Assembly (NCBI GenBank): GCA_011390455.1
Contig: JAABSI010000041.1
Coordinates: forward strand, 1-24,875
Length of the DNA: 24,875 bases
Direction of reading: 5' to 3'
DNA from: Trueperaceae bacterium
GTDB taxonomy: Bacteria; Deinococcota; Deinococci; Deinococcales; Trueperaceae
The translations under genes were made by a program, and so were the position numbers. Shown here piece after piece: positions 13,846-21,087 of the stretch. How positions within the stretch are numbered: the first letter of the stretch is position 1; every line of letters begins with the position of its first letter. Under the pieces are notes generated by a model. That model saw only the letters and a program-made list of their open reading frames with translations, did no database searches and was not told the DNA's origin.

Positions 13846-14754
13846 TCAGCGGTCGTGGCCGCCGCGCCGATCGGCGCCGCGCCGCTGCAGCAGCAGCGAG
13901 GCGCCCACCAGCACCAGCGAGGCGAGGATCATCAGCGTGCTCACCGCGTTGATCTCGGGCGGCACGCGCTGCTTCAGCAGCCCGTAGACGAACATCGGCA
14001 GGGTGGTGGTGCCCACGCCCGAGGTGAAGAAGGTGACGACGAAGTCGTCGAGCGACAGCGTGAAGGCGAGCAGCGCCGCCGCCACCACGCCGGGGGCCAG
14101 CATCGGGAAGGTGACGCGCCAGAAGGTCTGGACCTCGTTGGCGCCGAGGTCGCGGGCGGCCTCCTCGAGCGCGGGGTCCATGGTGGCCAGCCGCGCCCGC
14201 ACCACGATCGCCACGTACGCGACGTTGAAGGCCACGTGGGCGATCACGATGGTGCCGAACCCGGAGACCAGGCGCACGCCGGTCGTCTGCAGGATCAGCT
14301 CGAACACGATCCGGAAGAAGACCGCGAGCGACACGCCCATGGTGATGTCGGGGATCACGACCGGCAGGTAGAACAGCGCGTCCAGCACGCGGCGCCCCGG
14401 GAACCGGCCGCGCGCCACCGCGAGCGCGAACATGGTGCCGAACACGGTCGCGACGACCGTCGAGACCCCGGCGACGAGGAGCGAGTTGCGCACCGATTGG
14501 AGCAGCAGGTCGCTCTGGAAGCGACCGCCTCCGCCGAAGGCGCCGAACAGGTTCTCGTACCACCGCAGCGTCGCTCCGCGCCACACGGTCACCGACTCGC
14601 CGTCGTTGAACGAGAAGACGACCAGCACCGCGATCGGCACCCACAGGAACACGAAGGCGCCGATCGGGACGAGCCACATGAACCAGCGACCGGCGCGGCG
14701 GGCCGCCAGGTCGCGGCGCAGGGCCGCGTCGCCGCCCGGTGCCCCGGCCGTCAT
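13846..14754 (-). CDS. potC: Polyamine ABC transporter permease, PotC type
   Basis: A 302-residue inner-membrane permease with about six hydrophobic helices. The N-terminal segment WLVPIGAFVFLWVPIAVLVV and 'FSFNDGESVTVWRGATLRWY' are typical of PotC/PotI. The EAA loop that docks on the ATPase is EEAARDLGANEVQTFWRVTF (about residues 190-209). The ATG at 14754 has GGAG upstream and overlaps the potB stop by 4 nt (ATGA), so the pair is coupled. It works with PotB, PotA and PotD; the permeases are encoded on the opposite strand from potDA, unlike the usual potABCD order. Confidence 0.92.
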   Translation of the reverse strand: MTAGAPGGDAALRRDLAARRAGRWFMWLVPIGAFVFLWVPIAVLVVFSFNDGESVTVWRGATLRWYENLFGAFGGGGRFQSDLLLQSVRNSLLVAGVSTVVATVFGTMFALAVARGRFPGRRVLDALFYLPVVIPDITMGVSLAVFFRIVFELILQTTGVRLVSGFGTIVIAHVAFNVAYVAIVVRARLATMDPALEEAARDLGANEVQTFWRVTFPMLAPGVVAAALLAFTLSLDDFVVTFFTSGVGTTTLPMFVYGLLKQRVPPEINAVSTLMILASLVLVGASLLLQRRGADRRGGHDR

Positions 14755-15638
14755 CGCTCCTGCTCGCCGAAGCGGGTGTACACGAGCACCCCCACGAAGA
14801 CGAACGCCAGCAGCACCATCGAGATCGCCGAACCGAGCGGCACGTTGCCGCGCCCGCCGAACTGCGACTGCACCAGGTTGCCGATCATCAGGCCCCGGGT
14901 GCCCCCCATCAGGTCGGGGGTCACGAAGGCGCCCACCGCGGGGATGAACACGAGCATCGAGCCGGCGACGACCCCCGGCAGCGTGAGCGGCCACACGACC
15001 CGCCAGAAGGCGCGCCAGTCGTTCGCGCCGAGGTCGTGGGCGGCCTCGACGTAGCGCCGGTCGAGGCGCTCGACCGCCGCGTAGATGGGCAGCACCATGA
15101 AGGGGAGGTAGCCGTAGACCAGGCCGAGCACCACGGCTCCCTGGGTGAACAGCATCTGGATCGGCTCGGCGATCGCCCCCAGGCTCAGGAGCAGCTGGTT
15201 GAGGAGCCCCTCGCGCTGGACGATCGTGATGAGCGCGTACGTGCGCACCAGGAAGTTCGTCCAGAACGGCAGCAGCACCAGGAAGAGCAGGAGCATCCGG
15301 ACCGTCGGGCGGCGCCGGCGCGCGATGAAGAGCGCCGTGGGGTAGCCGACCGCCAGGCACAGCGCGGTGGTCAGGAGCGCGAAGCCGAGCGTGCGCCAGA
15401 TGACCGGACCGAACACGGCGAAGGTGCGCTCGTACTGCTCGAGCGTCGCGGGCGCCACCGGCAGCCCGCCGGCGCCGCGCGTCAGGAAGCTGGCGGTGAA
15501 GACGAAGACGAGCGGGAGCAGGAAGAAGACGATCAGCCATGCGCTGGCCGGCGTCGCGAGCAGGGCGGCGCGCAGGTTCGCCGCCCGGCGGACGCCGGGT
15601 CGCCGAGGGGGGGGGGGGGGGGGGGCTCGCCGCGGCAC
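14751..15638 (-). CDS. potB: Polyamine ABC transporter permease, PotB type, with G/C tract at the 5' end
   Basis: A 295-residue inner-membrane permease from the GTG at 15638. After a short basic, proline-rich start (VPRRAPPPPPPRRPG) come helix 1 (TPASAWLIVFFLLPLVFVFT) and about five more. The EAA loop is EAAHDLGANDWRAFWRVVWPLTLPG, and YGYLPFMVLPIYAAVERLD is typical of PotB/PotH. The prolines are encoded by a run of 19 C (19 G on the plus strand). A TACGAT hexamer ends 5 nt before the GTG. ATG at 15645 and GTG at 15640 lie in the other two frames, so the true start depends on the tract length. No Shine-Dalgarno is seen. The frame is open much further upstream, but that part resembles intergenic DNA. 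Confidence 0.85.
   Translation of the reverse strand: MPRRAPPPPPPRRPGVRRAANLRAALLATPASAWLIVFFLLPLVFVFTASFLTRGAGGLPVAPATLEQYERTFAVFGPVIWRTLGFALLTTALCLAVGYPTALFIARRRRPTVRMLLLFLVLLPFWTNFLVRTYALITIVQREGLLNQLLLSLGAIAEPIQMLFTQGAVVLGLVYGYLPFMVLPIYAAVERLDRRYVEAAHDLGANDWRAFWRVVWPLTLPGVVAGSMLVFIPAVGAFVTPDLMGGTRGLMIGNLVQSQFGGRGNVPLGSAISMVLLAFVFVGVLVYTRFGEQER
15607..15625. repeat. 19-nt homopolymeric G tract inside the 5' end of potB
   Basis: Nineteen consecutive G on the plus strand (C on the coding strand), the only such run in the window. Tracts this long slip during replication and are also error-prone in sequencing. Confidence 0.9.
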
Positions 15639-15643
15639 ACGGC

Positions 15644-15649
15644 ATCGTA
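15644..15649 (-). promoter_or_regulatory. -10 element of potBC
   Basis: TACGAT on the minus strand, ending 5 nt before the GTG at 15638. Its last two bases are part of an overlapping ATG (15643-15645) in another frame. Confidence 0.4.
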
Positions 15650-15728
15650 CCCGCACGCCGGTCGGACCCGGCGGAGGTCGCGGCATCCGCTCGAAGCGCG
15701 TCCAGGGCGAGCTTCCGTGCCTGCATGC

Positions 15729-15754
15729 GGGGGTGTGTACTCCGAATGGTGTAC
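15729..15754. promoter_or_regulatory. Operator-like site upstream of potB
   Basis: GGGGGTGTGTACTCCGA (15729-15745) matches the marR operator arm GGGGGTGTGTATCCGAT except for one inserted base, followed by a second GGTGTAC (15748-15754). It lies about 80-110 bp upstream of the proposed potB start. It is not a full palindrome, so binding could be weaker or involve an adjacent direct repeat. Confidence 0.55.
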
Positions 15755-15830
15755 GTGCGCTCGTGACGCCCCCGCTTGCCGACCCCCGGGGGGGCCGTGC
15801 TACGGTCGACGCATACGGGAACGAAGGAGC

Positions 15831-15845
15831 GTGAAACGCGTTTGA
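15831..15845 (+). CDS. Four-codon micro-ORF with a strong ribosome site (possible leader)
   Basis: GAAGGAG (15823-15829) stands immediately upstream of GTG AAA CGC GTT TGA (MKRV). It ends just before the three-way-junction candidate, so ribosome occupancy could affect the fold. It may equally be chance or a remnant of an old gene start. Confidence 0.25.
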   Translation: MKRV

Positions 15846-15846
15846 G

Positions 15847-15923
15847 ACAACCCTACAGTGTGAGTTCAGACCGATCGCGTCCCTAACGGGTCTCGGGAGG
15901 AACGACTCTCGCGTGAAGGTTGT
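15847..15923 (+). ncRNA. Candidate three-way-junction RNA in the potB/GNAT divergent gap
   Basis: Three stems nest compactly: ACAACC (15847-15852) with GGTTGT (15918-15923); AGACC (15868-15872) with GGTCT (15889-15893); CGGGAG (15894-15899) with CTCTCG (15906-15911, one G-U). The last two abut directly, which would allow stacking. Further on, CGGGTC (15941-15946) can pair with GACCCG (about 15960-15965), 6 nt before TTTTT (15972-15976), a possible weak terminator. This resembles a riboswitch-like leader for the GNAT-amine oxidase operon, but I cannot assign a class and the stems are short. The rest of the gap (15639-16026) holds the operator-like site and no credible gene. Confidence 0.3.
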
Positions 15924-16026
15924 GGAGAATGCATCGGGACCGGGTCCGCTCGTGGCCCCGACCCGCTGACGTTTTTCCCGCTTTCCGGACTTACACAACT
16001 CAGCAGGCGTTGCTCATCCCAACGTT

Positions 16027-17013
16027 ATGAGAGGCATCACCGGATCGTTCGACTTCGACGTCGTGCCGACGGAGGTCCGTCATGGGCCGCAGTCCTTCGA
16101 CGTCCTCCACTTGGCGAACGGATACCCTCTGGACCCCGAGAAGCGGGCGCGCCACGCGCGCTCGGTCGAGCAGCAGCTCGAGCGCTTCGCCGAGGGGCAG
16201 TTCGTCGCCGTGACCCACCACGGGGGCCGCGAGATCGTCGTCGGCACCGCCACCACCTTGCGCACCCGCCGCCCCCCGGACGCGCCGCCGCTGCGCTGGA
16301 TCGACGTGATCGGCGACTACTCGCTGCCCCACCACGACCCCGAGGGTGCGTGGCTCTACGGCGTCGAGATCGCCGTGCACCCCGAGTACCAGCGGCGCGG
16401 CATCGCCAGCGCCTTGTACAAGGCGCGTCTGGCGCTCGTGCCCGAGTTGGGCCTCGAGGGTTGGTACGCCGGCGGGATGCTGATGGGGTACCACCGCTAC
16501 GCCGACGTGATGACCCCGCGCGAGTACGCCGAGCGCGTGGTGGCGGGGGAGCTCACCGACCCCACCGTCACCATGCAGCTCCATCGCGGGCTCCGACCGC
16601 TCGCGATCGTCGAGGACTACTACCCCGAGCCCAAGGCCGGCGGTTGCGCGGTCCTGATCGCGTGGCGGCCGCCGCGCACCGCGCCGGCGAAGGGCCTCGG
16701 CAAGCCCATCCCGGGCCTCGCGGTGCCGGGTCGCCTCGGCGCCAGCGTGCCGCGGCCGCCGGTCGCGGCGGGCGCCGTGCGCTCCGTGGTGGCCGTCCGC
16801 GAACCGCCGGCGGCCGCTTCGCCGGCCGGCGGCGCTCCGGCCGACGTCTCGGTGCCGGCCCCGGTGCACGGTGCCGCCCTCGCCGACGCCGCGCTGCCGA
16901 CCCCGCCGGCAGCGCTCGACCCCGCCGCCCCCGCCGGTCGCCGCGCGCGGGCAACCGGAGCGCAGCCCGTCGACGCCGCCAAGCCGCCGCGCCCCGGCGC
17001 GCGTCGGCGCTGA
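16027..17013 (+). CDS. GNAT N-acetyltransferase, second paralogue, with long Ala/Pro-rich tail
   Basis: A 328-residue protein. Residues about 1-220 are a GNAT domain paralogous to that at 12437-13126: VHPEYQRRGIASALYKAR is the acetyl-CoA motif (about 118-135), and VVAGELTDPTVTMQLHRGL and DYYPEPKAGGCAVLIAWRPP match the first copy. Residues about 225-328 are a low-complexity Ala/Pro/Arg tail with no recognisable domain, ending in a basic RRR cluster; it is absent from the paralogue. The ATG at 16027 has no evident Shine-Dalgarno. It is the first gene of the catabolic run, 11 nt before the amine oxidase gene, so acetylation and oxidation of the same amine are likely linked. Confidence 0.8.
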   Translation: MRGITGSFDFDVVPTEVRHGPQSFDVLHLANGYPLDPEKRARHARSVEQQLERFAEGQFVAVTHHGGREIVVGTATTLRTRRPPDAPPLRWIDVIGDYSLPHHDPEGAWLYGVEIAVHPEYQRRGIASALYKARLALVPELGLEGWYAGGMLMGYHRYADVMTPREYAERVVAGELTDPTVTMQLHRGLRPLAIVEDYYPEPKAGGCAVLIAWRPPRTAPAKGLGKPIPGLAVPGRLGASVPRPPVAAGAVRSVVAVREPPAAASPAGGAPADVSVPAPVHGAALADAALPTPPAALDPAAPAGRRARATGAQPVDAAKPPRPGARRR

Positions 17014-17024
17014 GGGGGCCGTCC

Positions 17025-18326
17025 ATGGACGCCGACGTCCTCGTGGTGGGCGCCGGCGTCGCCGGCCTCAAGGCCGCCCGCGACCTGCAGGACGCCGGTC
17101 GACGGGTGGTCGTGCTCGAGGCGCGCGACCGCGTCGGGGGCCGGGTCTGGACCGACCGCACCTTCGCCCCGCACCCGGTGGAGTTCGGCGCCGAGTTCCT
17201 CCACGGCGATCGCGCCGACACCTGGGACCTCGTCCGCGCGCTCGACCTCGAGGCGCGCCGCTGGCCCAAGGGGGACGAGAGCCTGGTGCGCGGCGAGGAC
17301 GGGGTGCTCCGCACCATGCGCGCGGCCCGCGACCTCGATCCTGCCTTCGACGCCACCCGCACGATGACGCTCCCCGATCTGCCGGCCCATCCCTACGAGG
17401 ACCTCGACGCGCACCTGGCCCGGCTCGGGTGGAGCACCGACCAACGGCGCCACGTTCGGCGCGCCTTCGCGAACGCCGCCGGCGACGACCCGCACCACCT
17501 GTCCGCCGCCTCGATCCGCCGCGGCCTCGCGGAGGACGATGGTGGCGAGGGCGACTTCCGCCTCGTCGGCGGCCAGGACGCCCTGCCCCGCGCGCTGGCC
17601 GAGGGCCTGGACGTGCGCCTGGGGCGCGCGGCCACGCGCGTGGCGGCGGGTCCGGACGGCGTCGCCGTCGACACGCTCGCCACGCTCGCCGCCGAGGCCG
17701 ACGGGCCGGCGCGCACCGAACGCTGGCGGGCCGCGGCGTGCGTCGTCGCCCTCCCGCTCGGCGTGCTGCAGGCGGGCCGCGTCGCCTTCGAACCGGACCT
17801 CGTGGGGCTCAAGGGGGCGGCGCTCGCCGGTCTGCGGATGGGGCCGGTGATCAAGCTCGTCTACCGGCTGAACGCGGAGCCCTTCGACCCCGTCCCGGGC
17901 GGGCCCGCGGTCGAGGCGCTCTACGCGCGCGGCACGCCGCCGATGTGGTGGACCTCGTCGCCGCCCGGCACGGCGGAACCGGTCTGGACCGGCTTCGTGT
18001 CCGGCTCCGGCGCGCTCGACCTGCAGCGCCTCGCCGAAGGCGAGGCGCTCGAGCGCGCCTTCGCCACCCTGGCCGCCGAGTCCGGGCGCCCCGGGCTCCG
18101 GTACCTCGCGGGTCGGCGGATCGGTTGGCCCGACGACCCGTGGGCATGCGGCGGCTACGCCCACGTCGTGCCCGGCCACGACGGCGCGCGCGCGGCGCTG
18201 GCAGCGCCGACCCCGCCGCTGTGGTGGGCGGGCGAGGCCACGGCCCCCGAAGGGTGCGCGGCGACCGTCCACGGTGCGTGGCGCAGTGGGGCACGGGCCG
18301 CGCGCGAGGTGTTGGCCGCGACGTAG
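17025..18326 (+). CDS. Flavin-containing amine oxidase (monoamine/polyamine oxidase family)
   Basis: A 433-residue FAD enzyme. The N-terminal Rossmann motif VLVVGAGVAGLKAARDLQ is followed by VVLEARDRVGGRVWT (about 30-44), the amine-oxidase signature. Residues about 180-190 read GDFRLVGGQDALPRALAEG, and the C-terminal FAD-binding segment is LWWAGEATAPEGCAATVHGA (about 403-422). K at 'MGPVIKLVYRL' may be the conserved active-site lysine of MAO/PAO enzymes. Such enzymes oxidise amines or N-acetylpolyamines to aldehydes, with hydrogen peroxide. No signal peptide is present, so it is cytoplasmic. The position between an acetyltransferase and two aminotransferases points to polyamine breakdown. AGGGGG precedes the ATG by 7-8 nt. 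Confidence 0.9.
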   Translation: MDADVLVVGAGVAGLKAARDLQDAGRRVVVLEARDRVGGRVWTDRTFAPHPVEFGAEFLHGDRADTWDLVRALDLEARRWPKGDESLVRGEDGVLRTMRAARDLDPAFDATRTMTLPDLPAHPYEDLDAHLARLGWSTDQRRHVRRAFANAAGDDPHHLSAASIRRGLAEDDGGEGDFRLVGGQDALPRALAEGLDVRLGRAATRVAAGPDGVAVDTLATLAAEADGPARTERWRAAACVVALPLGVLQAGRVAFEPDLVGLKGAALAGLRMGPVIKLVYRLNAEPFDPVPGGPAVEALYARGTPPMWWTSSPPGTAEPVWTGFVSGSGALDLQRLAEGEALERAFATLAAESGRPGLRYLAGRRIGWPDDPWACGGYAHVVPGHDGARAALAAPTPPLWWAGEATAPEGCAATVHGAWRSGARAAREVLAAT

Positions 18327-18386
18327 CATGACGGTCACCGGCCTCGCCGCCGCGGCGCCCGCGGCGCCCCACCCCGGAGGACGCGC

Positions 18387-19679
18387 ATGAGCTTCGAGCA
18401 CCTGGCCCCCGTCTGGACGCACCTCGCCGGCCTGCGCCCGGTGCGCGGCGAGGGCGTCCACCTGTTCGACGCCGACGGCGTCCGCTGGACCGATTTCACC
18501 TCCGGCATCGGCGTCGTCAACACCGGCCACGCCCACCCCGCGGTGGTCGCGGCCCTGCGCGCGCAGGCCTCCGAGCTGCTGTTCGCGCAGGTGGGGGTGG
18601 CGCCGTCGCCGCTCGTGGCGCGCCTCGCCGAGCGCCTCGTGGGGCTGCTGCCGGACGGCCTCGACCGGGTCTTCTTCGCCAACTCGGGGGCCGAGGCGAC
18701 CGAGGCGTCCGTCAAGCTGGTGCGCCACGCCACCGGGCGGCCGAACGTCGTGGTGTTCCAGGGTTCGTTCCACGGCCGCACCCACCTGACGATGGCGATG
18801 ACCACGTCCAAGACCGCCTACCGCCACCGCTACCCGAACCTGGCCGGCGGCATCGTCGTCGCCCCCTTCCCCCACGCCTATCGCTGGGCGATGGCGGAGG
18901 AGGCGGCGGTCGACTTCGCGCTCGCGGAGCTCGACGTGCTCCTGAAGGGGCAGACCGCCCCCGACGAGACCGCCGCCTTCGTGATCGAGCCGGTGCTGGG
19001 CGAGGGCGGCTACCTGCCGGCGCCGCGGCGCTTCCTGGAGGGGCTGCGCGAGCGCGCGGACGCCACCGGCGCGCTCCTGGTGATCGACGAGGTGCAGACC
19101 GGCTTCGGTCGCACCGGGCGCTGGTGGGCGGTCGAGCACCACGACGTGCGCCCCGACGTCCTGATCATGGCCAAGGGCTTGGGCTCCGGGCTGCCGATCT
19201 CGGCGGTCGCCGCGCCCGCCGCCACGATGGCCAAGTGGGAACCCGGCACCCACGGCGGGACGTACGGCGGCGGCTCGCTGCTGCCGATCGCCGCGGCGCT
19301 CGCCACCTGCGACGTGCTCGAGGCCGAGGGGCTGCCCGCGAACGCCGCCCGTCAGGGGGCGCGGCTGACCGACGGCCTGCACGATCTCCAGCGCCGCTGC
19401 CGCGCGATCGGCGACGTGCGCGGGCCCGGCCTGATGGTCGGGGTCGAGTTCACCGGCGCCGACGGCCGCCCCGACGCCGCGGCGGCCAAGGCCGTGCAGC
19501 GCGCCTGCCTCGAGGAGCGGCTGCTGCTCCTGACCTGCGGCACCTTCGAGAACGTCATCCGCTGGATCCCCCCGCTCGTCGTCACTGCCGACGCCATCGA
19601 CGCCGCGCTGGCCACCTTCGAGCGCGCGCTGCGGCGCGCCGACCTCGAGGTCGCGCATCCGGCCGCCACCACCGGCTGA
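18387..19679 (+). CDS. Class III aminotransferase (GABA/putrescine/ornithine type)
   Basis: A 430-residue PLP enzyme. The family signatures are FANSGAEATEASVKLVRHAT, FHGRTHLTMAMTTSK, VIDEVQTGFGRTGRWWA (PLP-binding Asp) and MAKGLGSGLPISA with the PLP lysine K263. It transfers an omega-amino group to 2-oxoglutarate or pyruvate. The best fit by context is putrescine, GABA or an omega-amino acid. It is only moderately similar to the GabT-like enzyme encoded next (shared motifs, different N- and C-termini), so the two probably act on successive substrates. GGAGGA precedes the ATG. The 60-nt gap from the amine oxidase gene contains a TAGCAT (18322-18327) but no convincing -35. Confidence 0.9.
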   Translation: MSFEHLAPVWTHLAGLRPVRGEGVHLFDADGVRWTDFTSGIGVVNTGHAHPAVVAALRAQASELLFAQVGVAPSPLVARLAERLVGLLPDGLDRVFFANSGAEATEASVKLVRHATGRPNVVVFQGSFHGRTHLTMAMTTSKTAYRHRYPNLAGGIVVAPFPHAYRWAMAEEAAVDFALAELDVLLKGQTAPDETAAFVIEPVLGEGGYLPAPRRFLEGLRERADATGALLVIDEVQTGFGRTGRWWAVEHHDVRPDVLIMAKGLGSGLPISAVAAPAATMAKWEPGTHGGTYGGGSLLPIAAALATCDVLEAEGLPANAARQGARLTDGLHDLQRRCRAIGDVRGPGLMVGVEFTGADGRPDAAAAKAVQRACLEERLLLLTCGTFENVIRWIPPLVVTADAIDAALATFERALRRADLEVAHPAATTG

Positions 19680-19719
19680 GGCCGCCGGCCGTCGCCGACC
19701 CCCCGACCCGAGGAGCCCC

Positions 19720-21087
19720 ATGCCCACCATCGAACTCGTCACCGAGGTCCCCGGACCGAAGAGCTTGGCGCTCGCGCGGCGCCGCGAGGCGGCGTCGGCG
19801 CGCGGCGCCGCCAAGCTGACCGACGTCGGCGTCGCGCACGCGCATGGCGCCGCCGTCGTCGACGTCGACGGCAACACCCTGCTCGACTTCGCCGGGGGCA
19901 TCGGCGTGCTCGCGGTCGGCCACACGCCCGCGGGCGTGGTCGCGGCGCTGCAGCGGCAGGCGGCCGAGCTCGTCCACCTGTGCGCGATCGTCGGCACGTA
20001 CGAGCCGTACGTGGCGCTGCTGGAGCGGCTGGTGGCGATCGCGCCCGGCGACCACCCCAAGAAGGCGGTCCTGCTCAACTCCGGCGCCGAAGCCGTGGAG
20101 ACCGCGGTCAAGATCGCCCGCGCCGCCACCGGACGCCCGGCCGTGCTGGTCTTCGAGGGGGCGTACCACGGCCGCACCAACCTCACGCTCGCGATGACGA
20201 GCAAGTACGGCCTCTTCAAGAAGGGCTTCGGCCCGTTCGCGCCCGAGGTCTACCGGGTCCCCTTCCCCGACCTCTACCGGCGGCCGCCGCACCTGAGCGA
20301 CGACGAGGTGGTCGTCGAGGCGATCGCCGGGTTCGAGCGCGCGCTGGTCGCGCAGGTCGACCCCTCGGCGCTGGCGGCGGTGGTGGTCGAGCCGGTGCAG
20401 GGCGAGGGGGGCTTCGTGCCGGCGCCGCCGGCCTTCCTGCGGGCGCTGCGCGAGCTGTGCACGCGCCATGGCGCGGTCCTCGTCGCCGACGAGGTGCAGT
20501 CGGGGATGGGGCGCACCGGCCGGCTGTGGGCGGTGGAGCACGCGGGGGTGGTGCCCGATCTGCTCGTCACCGCCAAGTCGCTGGGCGCCGGCATGCCGAT
20601 CGCCGCGGTCGTCGGCCGCGCCGACCTGATGGACGGCCCGCACCCCGGCGGCCTGGGCGGCACGTACTCGGGCAACCCGCTCGCCTGCGTGGCCGCGTTG
20701 GCGGCGATCGACCAGGTCACCGCCCCCGGCTTCCTCGAGCGCGCGCGGGCGATCGGCGAGCGGCTGCGCGGGCACCTGGAGCGCTTCGCGGAGCGCTTCG
20801 AGGCGGTGGGCGACGTCCGCGGTCTGGGGCCGATGCTCGCGATCGAACTGGTCGCCGACCGCGCCTCCAAGCGCCCCGCGCCGGACGTGGTGCAGCGCAC
20901 GACCGCCGAGGCGCTGCGGCGCGGGCTGATCGTGTTGCGCGCGGGCATGCACGGGAACTGCGTGCGGCTCCTGCCGCCGCTCGACGTGAGCGACGCCCAG
21001 GTCGACGAGGGCATGGCGGTGCTCGAGCAGGCGCTGGCGGTCGCGACCGGCGCCGGCGCCCACGCACGCGCGGAGGCCGCGCGATGA
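19720..21087 (+). CDS. gabT: 4-aminobutyrate aminotransferase, GabT-like
   Basis: A 455-residue PLP enzyme that would convert GABA and 2-oxoglutarate to succinate semialdehyde and glutamate. The N-terminus TEVPGPKSLALARRREAASA is the GabT signature (EIPGPKS..L..R...). Other motifs: VLLNSGAEAVETAVKIARAA, YHGRTNLTLAMTSKYG, VADEVQSGMGRTGRLWAVEH and VTAKSLGAGMPIAAV with PLP lysine K286. GAGGAG lies 5 nt before the ATG. Its TGA overlaps the ATG of the aldehyde dehydrogenase gene (ATGA), the classical gabT-gabD pairing. Activity on other omega-amino acids (5-aminovalerate, beta-alanine) is possible. Confidence 0.92.
   Translation: MPTIELVTEVPGPKSLALARRREAASARGAAKLTDVGVAHAHGAAVVDVDGNTLLDFAGGIGVLAVGHTPAGVVAALQRQAAELVHLCAIVGTYEPYVALLERLVAIAPGDHPKKAVLLNSGAEAVETAVKIARAATGRPAVLVFEGAYHGRTNLTLAMTSKYGLFKKGFGPFAPEVYRVPFPDLYRRPPHLSDDEVVVEAIAGFERALVAQVDPSALAAVVVEPVQGEGGFVPAPPAFLRALRELCTRHGAVLVADEVQSGMGRTGRLWAVEHAGVVPDLLVTAKSLGAGMPIAAVVGRADLMDGPHPGGLGGTYSGNPLACVAALAAIDQVTAPGFLERARAIGERLRGHLERFAERFEAVGDVRGLGPMLAIELVADRASKRPAPDVVQRTTAEALRRGLIVLRAGMHGNCVRLLPPLDVSDAQVDEGMAVLEQALAVATGAGAHARAEAAR

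Noticed and set aside
15639..15998. N-terminal extension of PotB to an ATG at 15998
   Set aside because: The extra 120 residues do not look like a permease and would cross the operator-like site and the RNA candidate; homologous permeases begin shortly before helix 1.
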